Part shown: positions 9,724-21,489 of the stretch, one piece after another
Layout: each line of letters begins with the position of its first letter
Numbering within the stretch: position 1 is the first letter of the stretch
Assembly: GCF_000350225.1 (NCBI RefSeq)
Contig: NW_005178559.1
Span: 294,236 to 358,235 of the forward strand
Length of the DNA stretch: 64,000 nucleotides
Origin: Chondrus crispus
Lineage: Eukaryota; Rhodophyta; Florideophyceae; Gigartinales; Gigartinaceae
Direction of reading: 5' to 3'
Program-made: the position numbers and the translations under genes
The notes under the pieces: generated by a model
Told to the model about the DNA's origin: nothing
Databases searched by the model: none
What the model saw: the letters and a program-made list of their open reading frames with translations, nothing else

Positions 9724-12700
9724 TCAGGATGAAATTGCCGAATCCAACAACGCATCCACGCGCGAATTATCATCCGCGAAGTAGCAGCGTCTCCTCCCAC
9801 GCCGTACTGCTGCCCGGATTCCAAGCGGAAAATCCCTCACTGCGGCACTTGGCATGGTGTGATCTACGACGCTGATAAGGCGCCGTATGATCGTCAAATC
9901 CTCCACAGAGCTTGCCGAAAATGCTTTCATTCCCTCACAGTTCTGAAAGATCTGTCCGTATGCCCCAATCTCCATCCCCGCCACCCAGTCAAAAACACCG
10001 ACCTCATAAGTGTCCTGCCAATGGCTCCATCTCCGGGCCAAGGCCGAGCCCACATCCACCTCAAACGGTACTAGCTTTAGAAGTCTACCATAGTAGATAT
10101 CCAGGGCCCCTTCAAGTTCGCCATCCATTTCACAGGCCAAATAACAACTCGCTCGTACTTGGTGATTAGTGCGACTCCAATGACGAACGTCATAAAATGC
10201 AGTGGACATCTGCACAGTAGATCCGCAGATAAACTGCACCCTTGCGCGGAAATGGCAATACTTCATCGTTCCCAGTATTTCTTCAGCCTCCGCATTCGTT
10301 ATGCCTTCATACTTACGAGTAAGATACCCCTGAAGCATTGTAAAAAGACGCTGGTCGCTTGCATTGCTGGCATCGAGTCTATGGTTGTGCGACGCGCCCA
10401 TAATGCGAAAGCCCCCTCTCCCTTGTAAATTGTGAAACTGCCCCACTTGTTTATTGAAAGGCATCTTAAACTTTGCGTTGACCGCCTCATTTACGACAGC
10501 ATTTTTGAACATGGACGGAGCTGCCAATCTTTTAGCGTTGAGTCTTCCCAAAATCCATCCTATGTAACGTTCCATCCAGTACTGCGAGTACCCGACAGGT
10601 GGACCATTCTCGCGAATGTCCACCTCAAGGTGCAGAAGCAAATGAAAAACATATTTACACAACATACGGTCCCGCTGATACCTGAAATATTCCCTCTAGT
10701 AGTGTTCGTAGATCGCTCTTGACAGCCTTCCAACTTCTCTAATGTCGTACTCAGTGAGGACTGGACCGATATATATGAATCTGGAAGGTACCCATGTAGA
10801 GCAATGAGGCTGTAGGACAAAGTGAAGTTTTTAATTTCTGCAGATTTCCAATCCCCGTGCTTACTCAAAGCCCTCGGTCGGCAATAGAGCTGGCTGGGGA
10901 CTCCGACACCAAAGCGCTGAAGCTCTTGTTCAATTTCCTTCATAGCATTCCTTCCAAGACAAAACGAATCGTTTCCTCCCGAGCATCATAGCCGAAGCAT
11001 ATCTTTCCCAATAGTGTAAAACAAGTGCATGATTTCAATGGGAAAGGACATGTACGGCACAATATTTGGTAGTCTGAACAACACTGAGTCTTCGACTATG
11101 CCAGTGGAAGTCTGAAGATCTGCTCTTCGTTGCCCAGAGAGTCTCGAGAGGTCAGCGAACGTGTCTCTAGTTTCTTGAACCGTCCGTACCTGTAGAGACC
11201 TGATATTGACACGCGTGTTTATCGGGCCACCCGCTTCGGAGCACAACTTTGCTGGATAGTAGTTATGCTTGCACTCCTCGCAGTAAACCCCCTCGATATG
11301 ACAGAAGCGACACGGTCGCTTTCCGTTATGCCCTTTAATCCCAGCAACCTTCTTGACAGCGGGAAGATACCCTGAAAACCATACGAGGTACACGCGTATG
11401 CGACGGGTCACGTCATCATAGAACGCAAAATCCTGTCCCTCGTCTGCATTTATCTCTTCCAGCTCTTGTCAAAGCGGTTCGGTTAACGACTGCAAGTTGG
11501 TAGGCTCAGATGGGCCCGGTATAAACGCAAACGGAACGACATTTTTCACATCGAATCGCATGTGCAGAGGCAGGTTACAGACAATTGCGGCGATCGGCCA
11601 GACATCGTACGACTTGTTTCGAAAAGCTTGGTAACCCATCTGTCGATACAGCCAAAAATATGTCGTCCTCAACAGCCTCCTCCCTCCCATAAAGCTCAGA
11701 AATCCGGCGATACGCTGCTGCATCAAAAAAATCTCGAACGCGATTCCCGCATGCAAATTCTGTGGATGACATGTAGTCGTATAACTGCTCACACTTTGCT
11801 TTGTTCTCAAACCAATGCTGGAGTCTTGGCGCCAGTCTCATCCAAGACATTCGTATGGTGTCCCGACCTTCTGTCAATGTACGTGCGGAGTGACATATAG
11901 AACAATTCATGACGCTGTCATCGTAAAAGCACATATGACCTGGGCATATGGGATAGTCCCGGATACAGCCATTGATTCCGGAGTCCTCTCGTGAGTTGGC
12001 GGTAATAGTCTTCTAGCACTTGTAAGGTGCTTTCATTATTACCATCAAGTCGCTCATGGCACTCTCTGTCATGCCATGCTTTATTGCCAAGTCTACCACC
12101 CCTCGATTCTCGAAAGCCCACATGTCAAAAGCGGATGACGTGTACCGTGAACCATCGAAGTTGTCTAGAGCCATGTATTTTTCTGATTCATCAGAGGAGT
12201 AGCCATCACGAAATTCGATCGCAGGCTCCCCCTTTTCGGCATCAAGAAGAGACGGGACATCAAATGTTCCCGGCCCTGTGTCTTCTAGATTTTCAAACAT
12301 AACTCCACCATTCTCTCCATCGGACCCACTACCGAAGACTTCTCCAAATGCTTCATAACCGTGCCATATTTCGCCTTTAGGCATCATGAATTCGTGTTCA
12401 ACATCCATGTGGTGTGGGGATGATTTATGCACAGACGATGGAGGGGACAGTTCCAAGATATTGGAGGTTGCACAAGTCGCGTCTGTACTGCTCGCCTGTA
12501 TTGCGCCGGAAATTTTGGGGAAGTCAGGATCGTTTCTCTCTGCAAGTATGTCAGAACTGCATGGGTGCATACCCTTATCCATCTCAATTTCGTATTGAAC
12601 ACGCACAGCCATCGCATTTGCTTCCAAAGGACCCATGGGAGATCTCCCTCCAGACCTTTAGCGGACAGAGATTTATTCGCATTTCTTCTATGATTCAACA

Positions 12701-12779
12701 TAGTCGTGCGTGAAACAGCCCTGCCACGCGGATAACAGTGGCATCCATATGTAGGCAAACACACATATTTAGTTGGCAT
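9724..12779 (-). pseudogene. CACTA/Plavaka-like (TNP2-type) transposase
   Basis: Seen, in protein order on the minus strand: an N-terminal Cys-rich start (CLPTYGCHCYPRGRAVS then H, 12779 leftward); an acidic region (12636-12013); 'CSICHSARTL' and 'DIFLAVSTDGLPSF' (11934-11575); 'KSYDVWPIAAIVCNLPLHMR' (11810-11469); 'GHNGKRPCRFCHIEGVYCEE' (11411-10986); and a 313-codon C-terminal frame (10665-9724) containing 'ERYIGWILGRLNAKRLAA'. Known: 'tDG.p.f', '.vWPi..v..NLP' and 'G.kGhngk.pCr.C' are hallmarks of the TNP2/Plavaka branch of CACTA transposases, and an N-terminal zinc finger is usual in Plavaka. At least six frameshifts split it, so it is dead. I could not identify CACTA ends with confidence. 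Confidence 0.75.
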
Positions 12780-13271
12780 GTTGGTTTCGTTCTCAAAGAA
12801 CCCAACCTTTTAACCGAAAATTAAAATGCTGTCTCAGCCCATATGATTACTTCACCACGGTTTTTGGTGCACACACCTCTGTCTCACAAAAATTTACACC
12901 CTGGTGAAATGGTGAAGTAGCAGTGTTAGGAAGATCCTCAAAGATAGGCCCAACGTTCGACACGGGGCCCACGCACCATAAGTTTCTGTCCTGAGACTGA
13001 TATGGCGTCTATGTCTCACTGCTTTGGCTCTCTGGACGACGAAAAATCGTGCTTTCGAATTGTGTAGAACACTTCAACAAGCCATGAATTCGTGGTACAT
13101 TGCAACGAAAGCTGTACCTTCAACTTCCATCCCAAAAGCCAGAATCGACGAGAAATAGGATCTAAACACACAATCTCGAACGAAAATTCCGGTGCTGTCT
13201 TCCACACGAAGCAAAATCCGAAGCCTAAATTCAATTGATGTTCCAAGCGAAAGGGATAAACAATCTGTCGT
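12780..13271. other. no gene seen; short inverted repeat
   Basis: Promoter-side flank of the CACTA-like gene. 'cttcacca' at 12850-12857 is inverted at 12910-12917 around a 52-base spacer. No gene is supported. Confidence 0.4.
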
Positions 13272-14201
13272 ATGAATCGCGGGCCGAGCAAAAAACCACT
13301 CCAAAACACTCCCTTGTTGCAACTCAACGTTCCTCAACGCTCATCCCCCGTCGGCGCACTGCTCTTAATCGTTGTACTCTGCGGCAGTATGCCAACGTCC
13401 ACTCCCGTCGAGCGCTATATCGAAAAGGCAAAAGATGAGATCTTATTTGAATTGAAGAAAGAAGTCATGAAGATCAACCGGAGACTGGACCATTTAGAGC
13501 CCTCTCCATGTCTTCCGCCAATTCCAAGCTTGAGCCGAGGTGTGTCGTACACGCCAAACCCAAACGTGGCGTTCACCCTTCGCGAAGAGATCGAAGCGCT
13601 CAATTCGAAGATACGAGGCGGCAACGAGAAGTACATTCAGTTCCTAGAAGGCGTCCTGGATAAAAAGTTGAATTCTGATGCGAAGGACGCACTGGACCTA
13701 ATTTTGCTGCACAAAATTGGGGATGATTATAGAAGTCTCACCTGGGCTACTGCGGCTAGAACGACCCATAAGTTACAATGTGAATCTGTTATCAAGGCAG
13801 CATCAATGCCCCCAGATTTCGTGGTATTCAAGCAAACCGCAAACAAATGGGCTATACGAAGTCTCGCTGAGCAGCGCATGAAGTCCAAGAAGCCACTGGG
13901 TGCAAATGCGAGCATTCAGATGGCCAATTCTGTGGGTGCTCACATGAATTTAACAAGTGCAGCTGCAGATTCTGAAGAAAGACACATGCGCAGTGATGAA
14001 ATAATTTCATCAGCTCATGAAAAGCCAGCGGTCGAGACCTCAGATATCGGAGATGATGAGCCTGAACTAGCCCTGAAGCGGATGAGAATGAGCGGTGTTT
14101 CCGCAGCTGGGCATAACGGTATCCGTGATAGCGATTGTAGTCGTGGGCCTGGAAGGGGCGGTGGAAGATGCCGTGAACGGGGTAGCAAAAGAGCTGTTTG
14201 A
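13272..14201 (+). CDS. unrecognised coiled-coil protein, possibly transposon ORF2
   Basis: Seen: an uninterrupted 309-codon frame. From an internal ATG at 13389 it reads MPTSTPVERYIEKAKDEILF and then K/E/L-rich helices. Two predicted helical stretches (about residues 50-70 and 100-140) look like coiled coils. The C-terminus is Arg/Gly-rich (RGPGRGGGRCRERGSKRAV). A short hydrophobic stretch (GALLLIVVLCG) lies between the two possible starts, so the start is uncertain. I do not recognise a family. It lies just upstream of the CACTA-like transposase, on the opposite strand. CACTA elements often carry a second DNA-binding ORF, which is one possible explanation. Confidence 0.45.
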   Translation: MNRGPSKKPLQNTPLLQLNVPQRSSPVGALLLIVVLCGSMPTSTPVERYIEKAKDEILFELKKEVMKINRRLDHLEPSPCLPPIPSLSRGVSYTPNPNVAFTLREEIEALNSKIRGGNEKYIQFLEGVLDKKLNSDAKDALDLILLHKIGDDYRSLTWATAARTTHKLQCESVIKAASMPPDFVVFKQTANKWAIRSLAEQRMKSKKPLGANASIQMANSVGAHMNLTSAAADSEERHMRSDEIISSAHEKPAVETSDIGDDEPELALKRMRMSGVSAAGHNGIRDSDCSRGPGRGGGRCRERGSKRAV

Positions 14202-15906
14202 AGAGGCCGTGGACGGGGAAGCATAATGGCTGTTTCCCGGCGTCGGCGCGGTCGTGCAGCTTCATGTGCTTAAAGCGACCACTGCTCTATGGCGAGAAAT
14301 ACGGAGCAGAATATTGGCCTTGTGCACTCCTCAGACAAAATAAAATGACGCACACGTAAGCGATACACAAATATTCCATGAGGAAATAGCAGAAAACGTA
14401 CACGGTTTTCTCTTTTGTACGTCATAACACAAGGTTAAGTGAGTCTGGAAATGTTTATGACGAGACCCCAAGATTGATACGTCTGGATTTCTGCGTGCTG
14501 TACTTACTAGCTCCATCCCGACTATTCTCCGCACATGTGAGAAAAGTAAAAGTGGACTAGGAACAATTGAAGTGAGCTGTGGCATCAGTTATTCGAGATC
14601 AATATGAATGTGATATTTCCCCAAAACATATCGGCGTTGTTATCGAATACCGTTATCGCCGTGACAGAGGACTCTATGTAACAATTCTGAGAACTGAAGG
14701 ATAGGACAGAAGCAATAGTCCATCGCATGTAGCCCCCGAGGTACCCCGTGATGAATGCAAATGTACGCGAATATTGTAACATAGCAAGAGAGTAATGGCA
14801 TTCGTGATGATCTTGAATCTTCGTTCTTCAATGCCGTTCTGAGACAAAGAGCGAAAGTGGGATTCTGTACAAATTGAATCGAAAGGGCTCCATTGTAGAG
14901 AATTCCCTACTTCAGCTTTCGGTGGACACAAAGCGAATACTGGAGTTCCTGAAAAGTACTTACGTTTAACGGAATGTTTAAATACGCTGGCGATTATACG
15001 GTGAACCAGGCCTTGATCCATGAAGAGAAAAAAACGACTCATATTCGTAAGCTTTTGGTGGTGGCGGATAGAGCTGGCGGAAAGATGGCGACGTCGCTTG
15101 GAAGGACAGAGATTTGAAAGTAATGTACCGCATGAGAAACGTGATCTAAGTCCTCCAGATTACAAAATAGTAGATTTCCTGTATACCATGAAATGAACTG
15201 GTAAAGGATTAAGAAAACGCCTGTGTAAAGAATAGATGCAAAGAAGATACCATGAAAACTCTTGCGTGAAGAGGATGTGAGAGCTGAATGTTGGAAGCTA
15301 CCTTCCGGATCACATTTGATTGGCCTCTAGTGCTGATTGTGAAGAACTTGGGTAGAAGCAGCCCATATGGCTAAAAGGAAGCTGGCGACTGGGAGAATTG
15401 AAGGTTCTTGATCAACACTGTTTGAAAAAAATTCCAGAGAAGATCGATGACACACGAGTAAGTGGAGACGTTGTTCGTGAGTACGGCCAAGGCTCATACG
15501 CTATTGTAGGAAACATGGAGCCCTGAAATGTCATGCGGCGTAGGGTGAGGGCTCTAGCCGCCCGATCAACAAGAGGATCTTGAGTCGAGACCCTCGAGTG
15601 TTAAGCCTCCCTATTCTCACGTCATATCAACGATGATGAGGAATTGGAGATGAACGTTGGAGACGTTCGTGTCGTGTCAGGTTGAAAATAAGGAACGCAA
15701 GACGGTTGAAAAAGACAGAGGTCGGTTGCGCGGGGTTCAGAAAAGAAGAGTGGCCATTAGTTACGTTTGCATGCGCAGGGGACGGCTATACACTGCATAC
15801 CCATAAAGGTTTTCGATTTTTGGAATCACGACCGTTGATTCGATGTTTGTAATGTACCGTAAGGCGTGTTGCGGTTCTTGAATGATCATGTTCATGGCCT
15901 CCCGAG
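14202..15906. other. no gene seen
   Basis: Only short unconnected frames on both strands and no terminal repeats found. It separates the coiled-coil ORF from the copia element. Confidence 0.45.
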
Positions 15907-16040
15907 TGTAGCGTCTCGAGATGCCCCCCTCTTTTACTTTTGCTCTCCTCTATCCTATCCCTAATATACTCCCCGCCGTCGCCGCTGCCGGCGGTGTCCG
16001 TCGTGTCCACCTGTCCACGTGTACAGGTTGCTTCCTGACA
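15907..16040 (-). repeat. copia 3' LTR
   Basis: Second copy of the 134-bp LTR. The adjacent internal sequence on the minus strand ends ccgccagcagagag, a purine-rich stretch in the expected polypurine-tract position. Confidence 0.9.
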
Positions 16041-16044
16041 CTCT

Positions 16045-19000
16045 CTGCTGGCGGTATGTGCCGGAACATCTGCTTGCGCTCACTTTGAGTGTCCTGACAC
16101 GCCTCCTGTTCCGGTGCATGTTTAGTTTGCGGAGAGGGTATGTTCTTTTGTCGTTTTGCCGTGGGGAGTGGTAAGATGCTTAGCGCGGTTTTGAGAGGGA
16201 GGAACGTTTGTTTGCCCATGGGTTTTGTTAGTAGGTCGGCCAGCATGATTTTGGATGGTACGTGTATGACCTTGATCGTTGCGTTCTTGATGTGTTCGCG
16301 CAGAAAGTGGTGCCTTAGGTCTATGAATTTTCGTTTGCGTGTTGAGGCGACACTTTTGGCTACTGCGATGGCTGCTTTGTTGTCTACGAAGATCGGCGTG
16401 GGGGTATTCGGTAGTAATTGCGCCTCCTTCAGTATTCTTCTCAGCCACTGTGTTGTCTGAACTGCTGTCGTTGCCGCTATATATTCGGCTTCGCAGGTGG
16501 AGAGGGCTTGTAAGGACTGCATTCCTGAGCTCTATGCGATCGGGGCGCCGTTGAATAAGTGAACTGCTCCGGACGTCGACTTGCGATAGTTGTCGTCACC
16601 TGCTAAGTCCACGTCTGTATATGTGTGTATTGGGTGCGGCTTGTAATTTTCTCCTTTGAAGAGCATGGCGACTAGGTTTGTTCGTTTCTCCGTTGCTTTG
16701 TATAAGATGCCTTCGTCCTTGGTCGCCTTAAGGTACAGCAGTGTGTTTTTTAAGATTAACCAGTGTCTTCTGGTTGGGTTTTGCATGGCGCCAGACAGCT
16801 TATTGACGTAGAAGTTTATGTCGGGGCGGGTGCAGTTTGTTATGTAGCGCAGTTCGCCCACGATTTTTTCGAACGTTTCTGCCAGGTGTGGAACTGGCTT
16901 GTCATCAAAGGATGCTGAATGCTATTTGACTCCGCTGGCAAGGGGTGTGTCTCTACCATCAGCTTCAGTCATGCGCGCATTGTCCAGGGCCAATTCCGCA
17001 TAGCGAGGTTAGCTTATGTGTACGGATCCGTCTTCGCCGTGAGATATCTTCCATCCTAGGTACAGTGTTGGTTGCCCTAGTCTTTTGATTTTGTACTTGT
17101 TTTTCAACGTGTCGTACAGTTCGGAGATGAGGTCGTGGTGCGTGGACACCACAAGAAAGTCGTCGGTGCTTAGGCCGATGAGGATATATCTCTGTTTGTT
17201 TTGAATTTTGTAGAAAAAGCATGGGTCCTGCTGACTCGTGTGTACTTGTGTTGTGTGAGCAGTTTCTGTGCTCCTTGTATGTAGTAGTACCCCCCTGAAG
17301 GACTACCGTATAAGCTTTTGAGGAGTTTTTCTCCTTTTACGCCGTGTTTGTAGTATCCGTTAAGTCGAGGGTTTTGTTTGACGTACACGTCTGCGTCGAA
17401 TTTGTAATTTTCGTGTATGAATGCCGACTTGATGTCGAAGTGTTCGGCAATGAGTCCCTTTGCGGCTTTGATGGCCAGTAGCAGTCGTATAGTTGTTTTG
17501 TCGGCCAGCGGGGCGGCTGTGTGGTCTGGGTATAATGCTGGTGGGAGCGCATGAGGTCTCCCCTGAGGGAGCATCTGGCTTTTCTTTCGATTATGTCCCC
17601 TTCCGCTGTCCGTTTGTATTTGTATCCCATTGTCAATGGGATTAGCTTTGCTCCCGTGGGTATGTCTGCATCGGGTACCCATTGGATGGCCTTGACCTCA
17701 TCTAGTTTGTCTAGTTGGGCATTGTGGGCTTGACCCCATTGTTCTGCGTCTGGGTATCGGTGCGCCTGTTTACGCGATGCTGGTGGAGGGGTTCGTTCCG
17801 TTATGCTGTGGGGGTCTGGTGGTGACATGTGGCATTTAAATGCGTTCGAGTGTGCGCTTACAGGGTCCGTCTGTCGACTGTATGGTGTAAAGTCTGTCGT
17901 TCGGGTTCGTTTGTATTGTCCGTTTGTGAGGTTCAGAACTATTATCCTGTGAAAATTGATTGCGTGCATGTATCGGGCTGGGTATGCGCGCGGGTGTAGT
18001 TTTTGCATTCTATTTTTGTCCATGATGACGGCAACTGTTCCTAATTGTCCAAATGCGTAGAGCTCGCTGATGGACGGGGGTGTTCCGAACCACAGTGTGT
18101 GCGGTACTTGCCCCGTGGTGCTGTGTCTTGATAGGTTATATTTGAACACCGCGTCCCGGAGCGCGTCTTCCCAGTATTGTTGTGGTAGTTTGCTGTGGTA
18201 GAGCGCGGCTCTTGCTGCGCTGACCAGTGTCCCATTCAGCCGTTCTGCTATGCCGTTTTGCTGCGGTTGGTACGGTATTGTGGGTTTGGCGGTTATTCCC
18301 TCGCCGTCATAGTAAAGCCTTGCCTCCTTGCTGGTATATTAGCCTCCATTATCTGTGGTCAGTATCTGTGGTGCTCGTCCGTGTATTTTTTTGACGAATT
18401 CTATCGTGTTCCGTATGTGTTTTATGACGTCTTTGCGTGTGGCTATGAAGTATACTAGCGCATATCTCGACATGGTGTCGATGAACGTGACAAAGTATTT
18501 GTTTCCGTGCGCCGACTTTGGGGTTATTGGTCCGCATACGTTGCATTAGAGGGCCACCGCGACTTCGTATCGATGTTCGGTTTGCATGTGCGGCTTTGGT
18601 CGTCGTTTGCCGTGGGCGCATCCTGAACACGACAGCCGGGGCGGGGTTTGTTCGAGTATTGGGGGAAGAGGTAGGAGTTCCTGTATTGCCATTTGCTGGA
18701 GTGTGCGTAGTTTGATATGATTAAAGATTAGGTGATATTCATAGATTGCAGCGTCTTTGGTCGAGAGTTTCGTCGGGGTTGGGGCTATGTCAGGGAGGTA
18801 CACAGTGCGCTCTGTTTTGTTGTCCGTTTGCCTTTGCGTCGTTTTTTGTCCTATTTGTTTGCGGCCTTTGTTTCTGTCGCGTTCTATTATCGTTTTCACG
18901 TGTGGCTGCTGTGGTGGCTGTGTTATGCGGGGTGTGGTCCGCTGTTTGCGCGTTGTGTTCGGTCTGCGTTGTGGCCAGGCTCTGACCGCGTATGCCAGGC

Positions 19001-19400
19001 TGCTTTCGGCGCTGTTGAGTTGGTATTGGTTGTTGCGCCAAGTTGCTGTCCCTGCGATGAGTGGTGCTGGCTTTTTGGTGTTGAGGATGTACCCCTTTTT
19101 CTGTGAGAAGAGCACATGTCCGTGTTTTCTTGCGAGCTGATTGACAGAGATCAGGTTTGTGCGGATGTCGCGGTGGATTACTGCCGGGAGTTGTATTTTT
19201 ACACCGCGGTCAGTTTTCGTCCTCAGAATGCCCTGGTGCGTGGCGGCGTTTGATGTAGATGTGGCGGTGTGAGTGGTCAGTGGTGTTTGCATTTTCGGTA
19301 CCCTGTGGTTGATGTGCGTGGGGTGTGCCGCTGAGTCGAGGATGTACTTACGGTCACTTCCATGTGCGACCTCTGTGTAGTTTTGTAATCTGTTTTCTAT
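16045..19400 (-). pseudogene. pol: copia pol (protease, integrase, reverse transcriptase, RNase H)
   Basis: Seen, in order: protease motif KYILDSAAHPTHI (about 19360); integrase zinc domain with 'SCSGCAHGKRRPKPH' (about 18580); integrase core with 'ILTTDNGG' followed by an in-frame TAA (about 18340) and 'QNGIAERLNGTL'; 'TPPSISELYAFGQLG' (about 18060); reverse transcriptase with 'EHFDIKSAFIHENY' (about 17430) and STDDFLVVS near 17165, where most copia elements have YVDD; 'MGELRYITNCTRPDINFYVN' (about 16850); RNase H with 'STCEAEYIAATTA' and 'IFVDNKAAIAVAK'. Other stops lie near 17010 and 16533, and there are several frameshifts. The order integrase before reverse transcriptase defines copia. 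It cannot make a working polyprotein. Confidence 0.9.
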
Positions 19401-19597
19401 GGCGTTGATTGTGGCTTGGTCTAAGTCATCATCGACGTCATACATGTCCTCATTTGTTGTCGTGCTTTGCCCTTGCGTGCCCCGTTGTGGCGTGCGCCTA
19501 TTTCCGGCTCCGCGCCGAGGGGCGCCCCTTTCGCTTCGAGGGTCATTGAGGGCGGCCATGACTTGGGCGATTTGTGCGACCTGGTGTGCGTTGATGT

Positions 19598-20430
19598 CTA
19601 TGTTTTGTCCCCAGCGGCCTCTACCTCGCTCGCGCCGCCAGCGCTCTTCGTAATTGTGATGGGCTCGTCGAGCGTGGTGCGTACGCAGGGTGAGGGGTCT
19701 GTAGCCCTCGCCCGAGCTTGCACGTTGTGGGACCGGTGTCGGTGTTGGGTCGGTTTTTGTGTTTTCTTCTTCAATTTCTTGTACTCTCTCATAGAGTTCG
19801 TCGATCGTGTGTGGGATTCCGATATTTTTAGGGCGTGGATCACGTCTTTGAACTGGTGGTGTTCTCTCAGGCCCTCTACCATAAATTTTACGGTTGTGCG
19901 TTCGTTAGCAATGTGAGGGTATTTGGCTGTTAGCATGCGAGCTCTTTGGATGCGGTGCCTTCTGATGTAGTCGGGTATTGTTGTGTTTGTTGTCAGTTTG
20001 ATTGCCTTGGTCTCTTTCTCGAGTATAGCGTGCGTGGTCTCCGATTCTTTTGCGAGTATCGCGTCCAGCACTTCGACGACTGAGGATGGTGGCTTGGCGT
20101 ATATGTTATCTGGGAGTAGGTCGGTGATGTCGTTTTCGATGCTTGTGGCAATCATACGATTGCAGCTCGCGAATGCCTTTGCATAGAATGTGCTGGTGTC
20201 ATGTGTTGGGGGCGAGAATCCAGGTTGTGCGATGGCTTGGAGGTCGTGCTCGATGAGGATGTTTTTAGTGTGGATTTCCATTTGAGGTAGTTACGCTCTG
20301 TGAGTTTTGGGAGTTCCTCTCTGAATTCCCACTGTGGTTGTGCGTCTTGCATCATGATCTGAGGTGTGGCGTGCTGTTGTGCCCCTTGTATGGAGGTGTT
20401 CTGTGTACCTTCTACTACCGGTGGAGTCAT
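19598..20430 (-). pseudogene. gag: copia gag
   Basis: Seen: 20430-20152 gives 'EELPKLTERNYLKWKSTL', the typical start of copia-type gag (UBN2/DUF4219-like 'l...NY..W'). It continues in a shifted frame at 20281-19598 with 'DNIYAKPPSSVVEVLDAIL' and helical K/E-rich sequence. No CCHC knuckle is preserved. A frameshift near 20270 breaks it. Role: forms the particle that packages the element RNA. Confidence 0.75.
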
Positions 20431-20678
20431 TGTGTTGTCCCGTTTTTCTTGTTGTGCGCTGTGCCAAAGTTCTTTCCAGGCATAGGCTGTGTGTTAGTAG
20501 TGTCTGCGTCTCCCGCGTGGGGATGTGGGGAATGTAGACTAAATTTTGGGTTGCTCGACACGGGTTTGTGGAGCTTCTCGACTTGATTGGCAAGGAGCGC
20601 GGGCTCGACGCTATGTGTTGCGGAGCTTGATGATGGTCAGGCGGTGGTAGCGGCTTTCTTTAGCGAAGGCCCATAACC

Positions 20679-20812
20679 TGTGGCGTCTCGAGATGCCCCC
20701 CTCCTTTACTTTCGCTCTTCTCTATCCCATCCCTAATATACTCCCCGCCGTCGCCGCTGCCGGCGGTGTCCGTCGTGTCCACCTGTCCACGTGGACAGGT
20801 TGCGTCCTGGCA
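20679..20812 (-). repeat. copia 5' LTR
   Basis: On the minus strand it starts TGCCAGGACGCA and ends GACGCCACA. It contains a short symmetric block 'gccgctgccggcggt'. It matches 15907-16040 with about 8 differences. The sequence just inside it on the minus strand (ggttatgggcc) is where the primer-binding site should be. Confidence 0.9.
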
Positions 20813-20877
20813 CCGAGGAGTGACGAAAGCGTTTCGCAATTGGACAGTGTGGGATATTTAGACACGGCAAAAATTGT

Positions 20878-21460
20878 TTATTTTTTTAAAATGGCAACAA
20901 AACAACTGTCCAATGTCTCCCTTGGAATCAACTCTAGCTCCTTTGTCCCCGGGGTGGGCGGTGGCTTCTGCAGCGTCTTCGCCCTCGCCGCGAGCGTTTT
21001 CTGCCTCATGCTCGTCAATATCAACCTCCCCCTCAGTAACATCCGCGGCGTTCGCATACGAGCTAGCGGCTTCATCCTCGTTATGGCCCCCATCTTACGG
21101 GGTGTGCAAGCCGTCCTCATGCTCTTCGGCATCCTCGTGCTCACTACCCTCCTCGTGCACCTCCTCTTTCACCTCCGAGTGCTCCTCCACATCCGCCATG
21201 TCGCGTCTCTTCGTCGGTAGGGTTCCTTCGACAATTTCCGTCAAATCAATTGTATCTCTCCTCTTCCCATCCTCACGTTCACTCGCGCTGTTCGCGTCGT
21301 CCTCATCGACGTCTTCATCGACAACGTCGTCCACGTCATCGTCGTTGGCCTCGTCGAAGCTATCCTCCGTCCCGTCGACATCGATGGGGTCCTCCGTTGA
21401 CGATGGGATGGTTGACGAGGTCGATGACGGCGTTGTCAGGGGACAAGACAACAACGTCAT
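20878..21460 (-). pseudogene. acidic low-complexity protein fragment
   Basis: Seen: a minus-strand frame with 'DDDVDDVVDEDVDEDDANSA' and 'HSEVKEEVHEEGSEHEDAEE' ends in a stop at 21097. The same frame reads on without a further stop as acidic sequence (DGGHNEDEAASSYANAADV) to about 20890. D/E content is very high. It follows the CysRS fragment on the same strand but in another frame. The family is not recognised; nuclear or chromatin proteins often have such tails. Confidence 0.4.
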
Positions 21461-21489
21461 CGTCCGCGTCGTAATTGTGTGAGCTCTGA

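Larger units (their letters stand above)
15907..20812 (-). mobile_element. Ty1/copia LTR retrotransposon, complete but dead
   Basis: Seen: 134-bp LTRs at both ends, a 5-bp target duplication CCGAG at 15902-15906 and 20813-20817, and gag-protease-integrase-RT-RNase H in the copia order on the minus strand. The LTRs differ at about 8 of 134 positions (about 94% identical), so the insertion is not recent. Several in-frame stops and shifts interrupt the coding. No insertion inside the element is visible. Confidence 0.92.
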
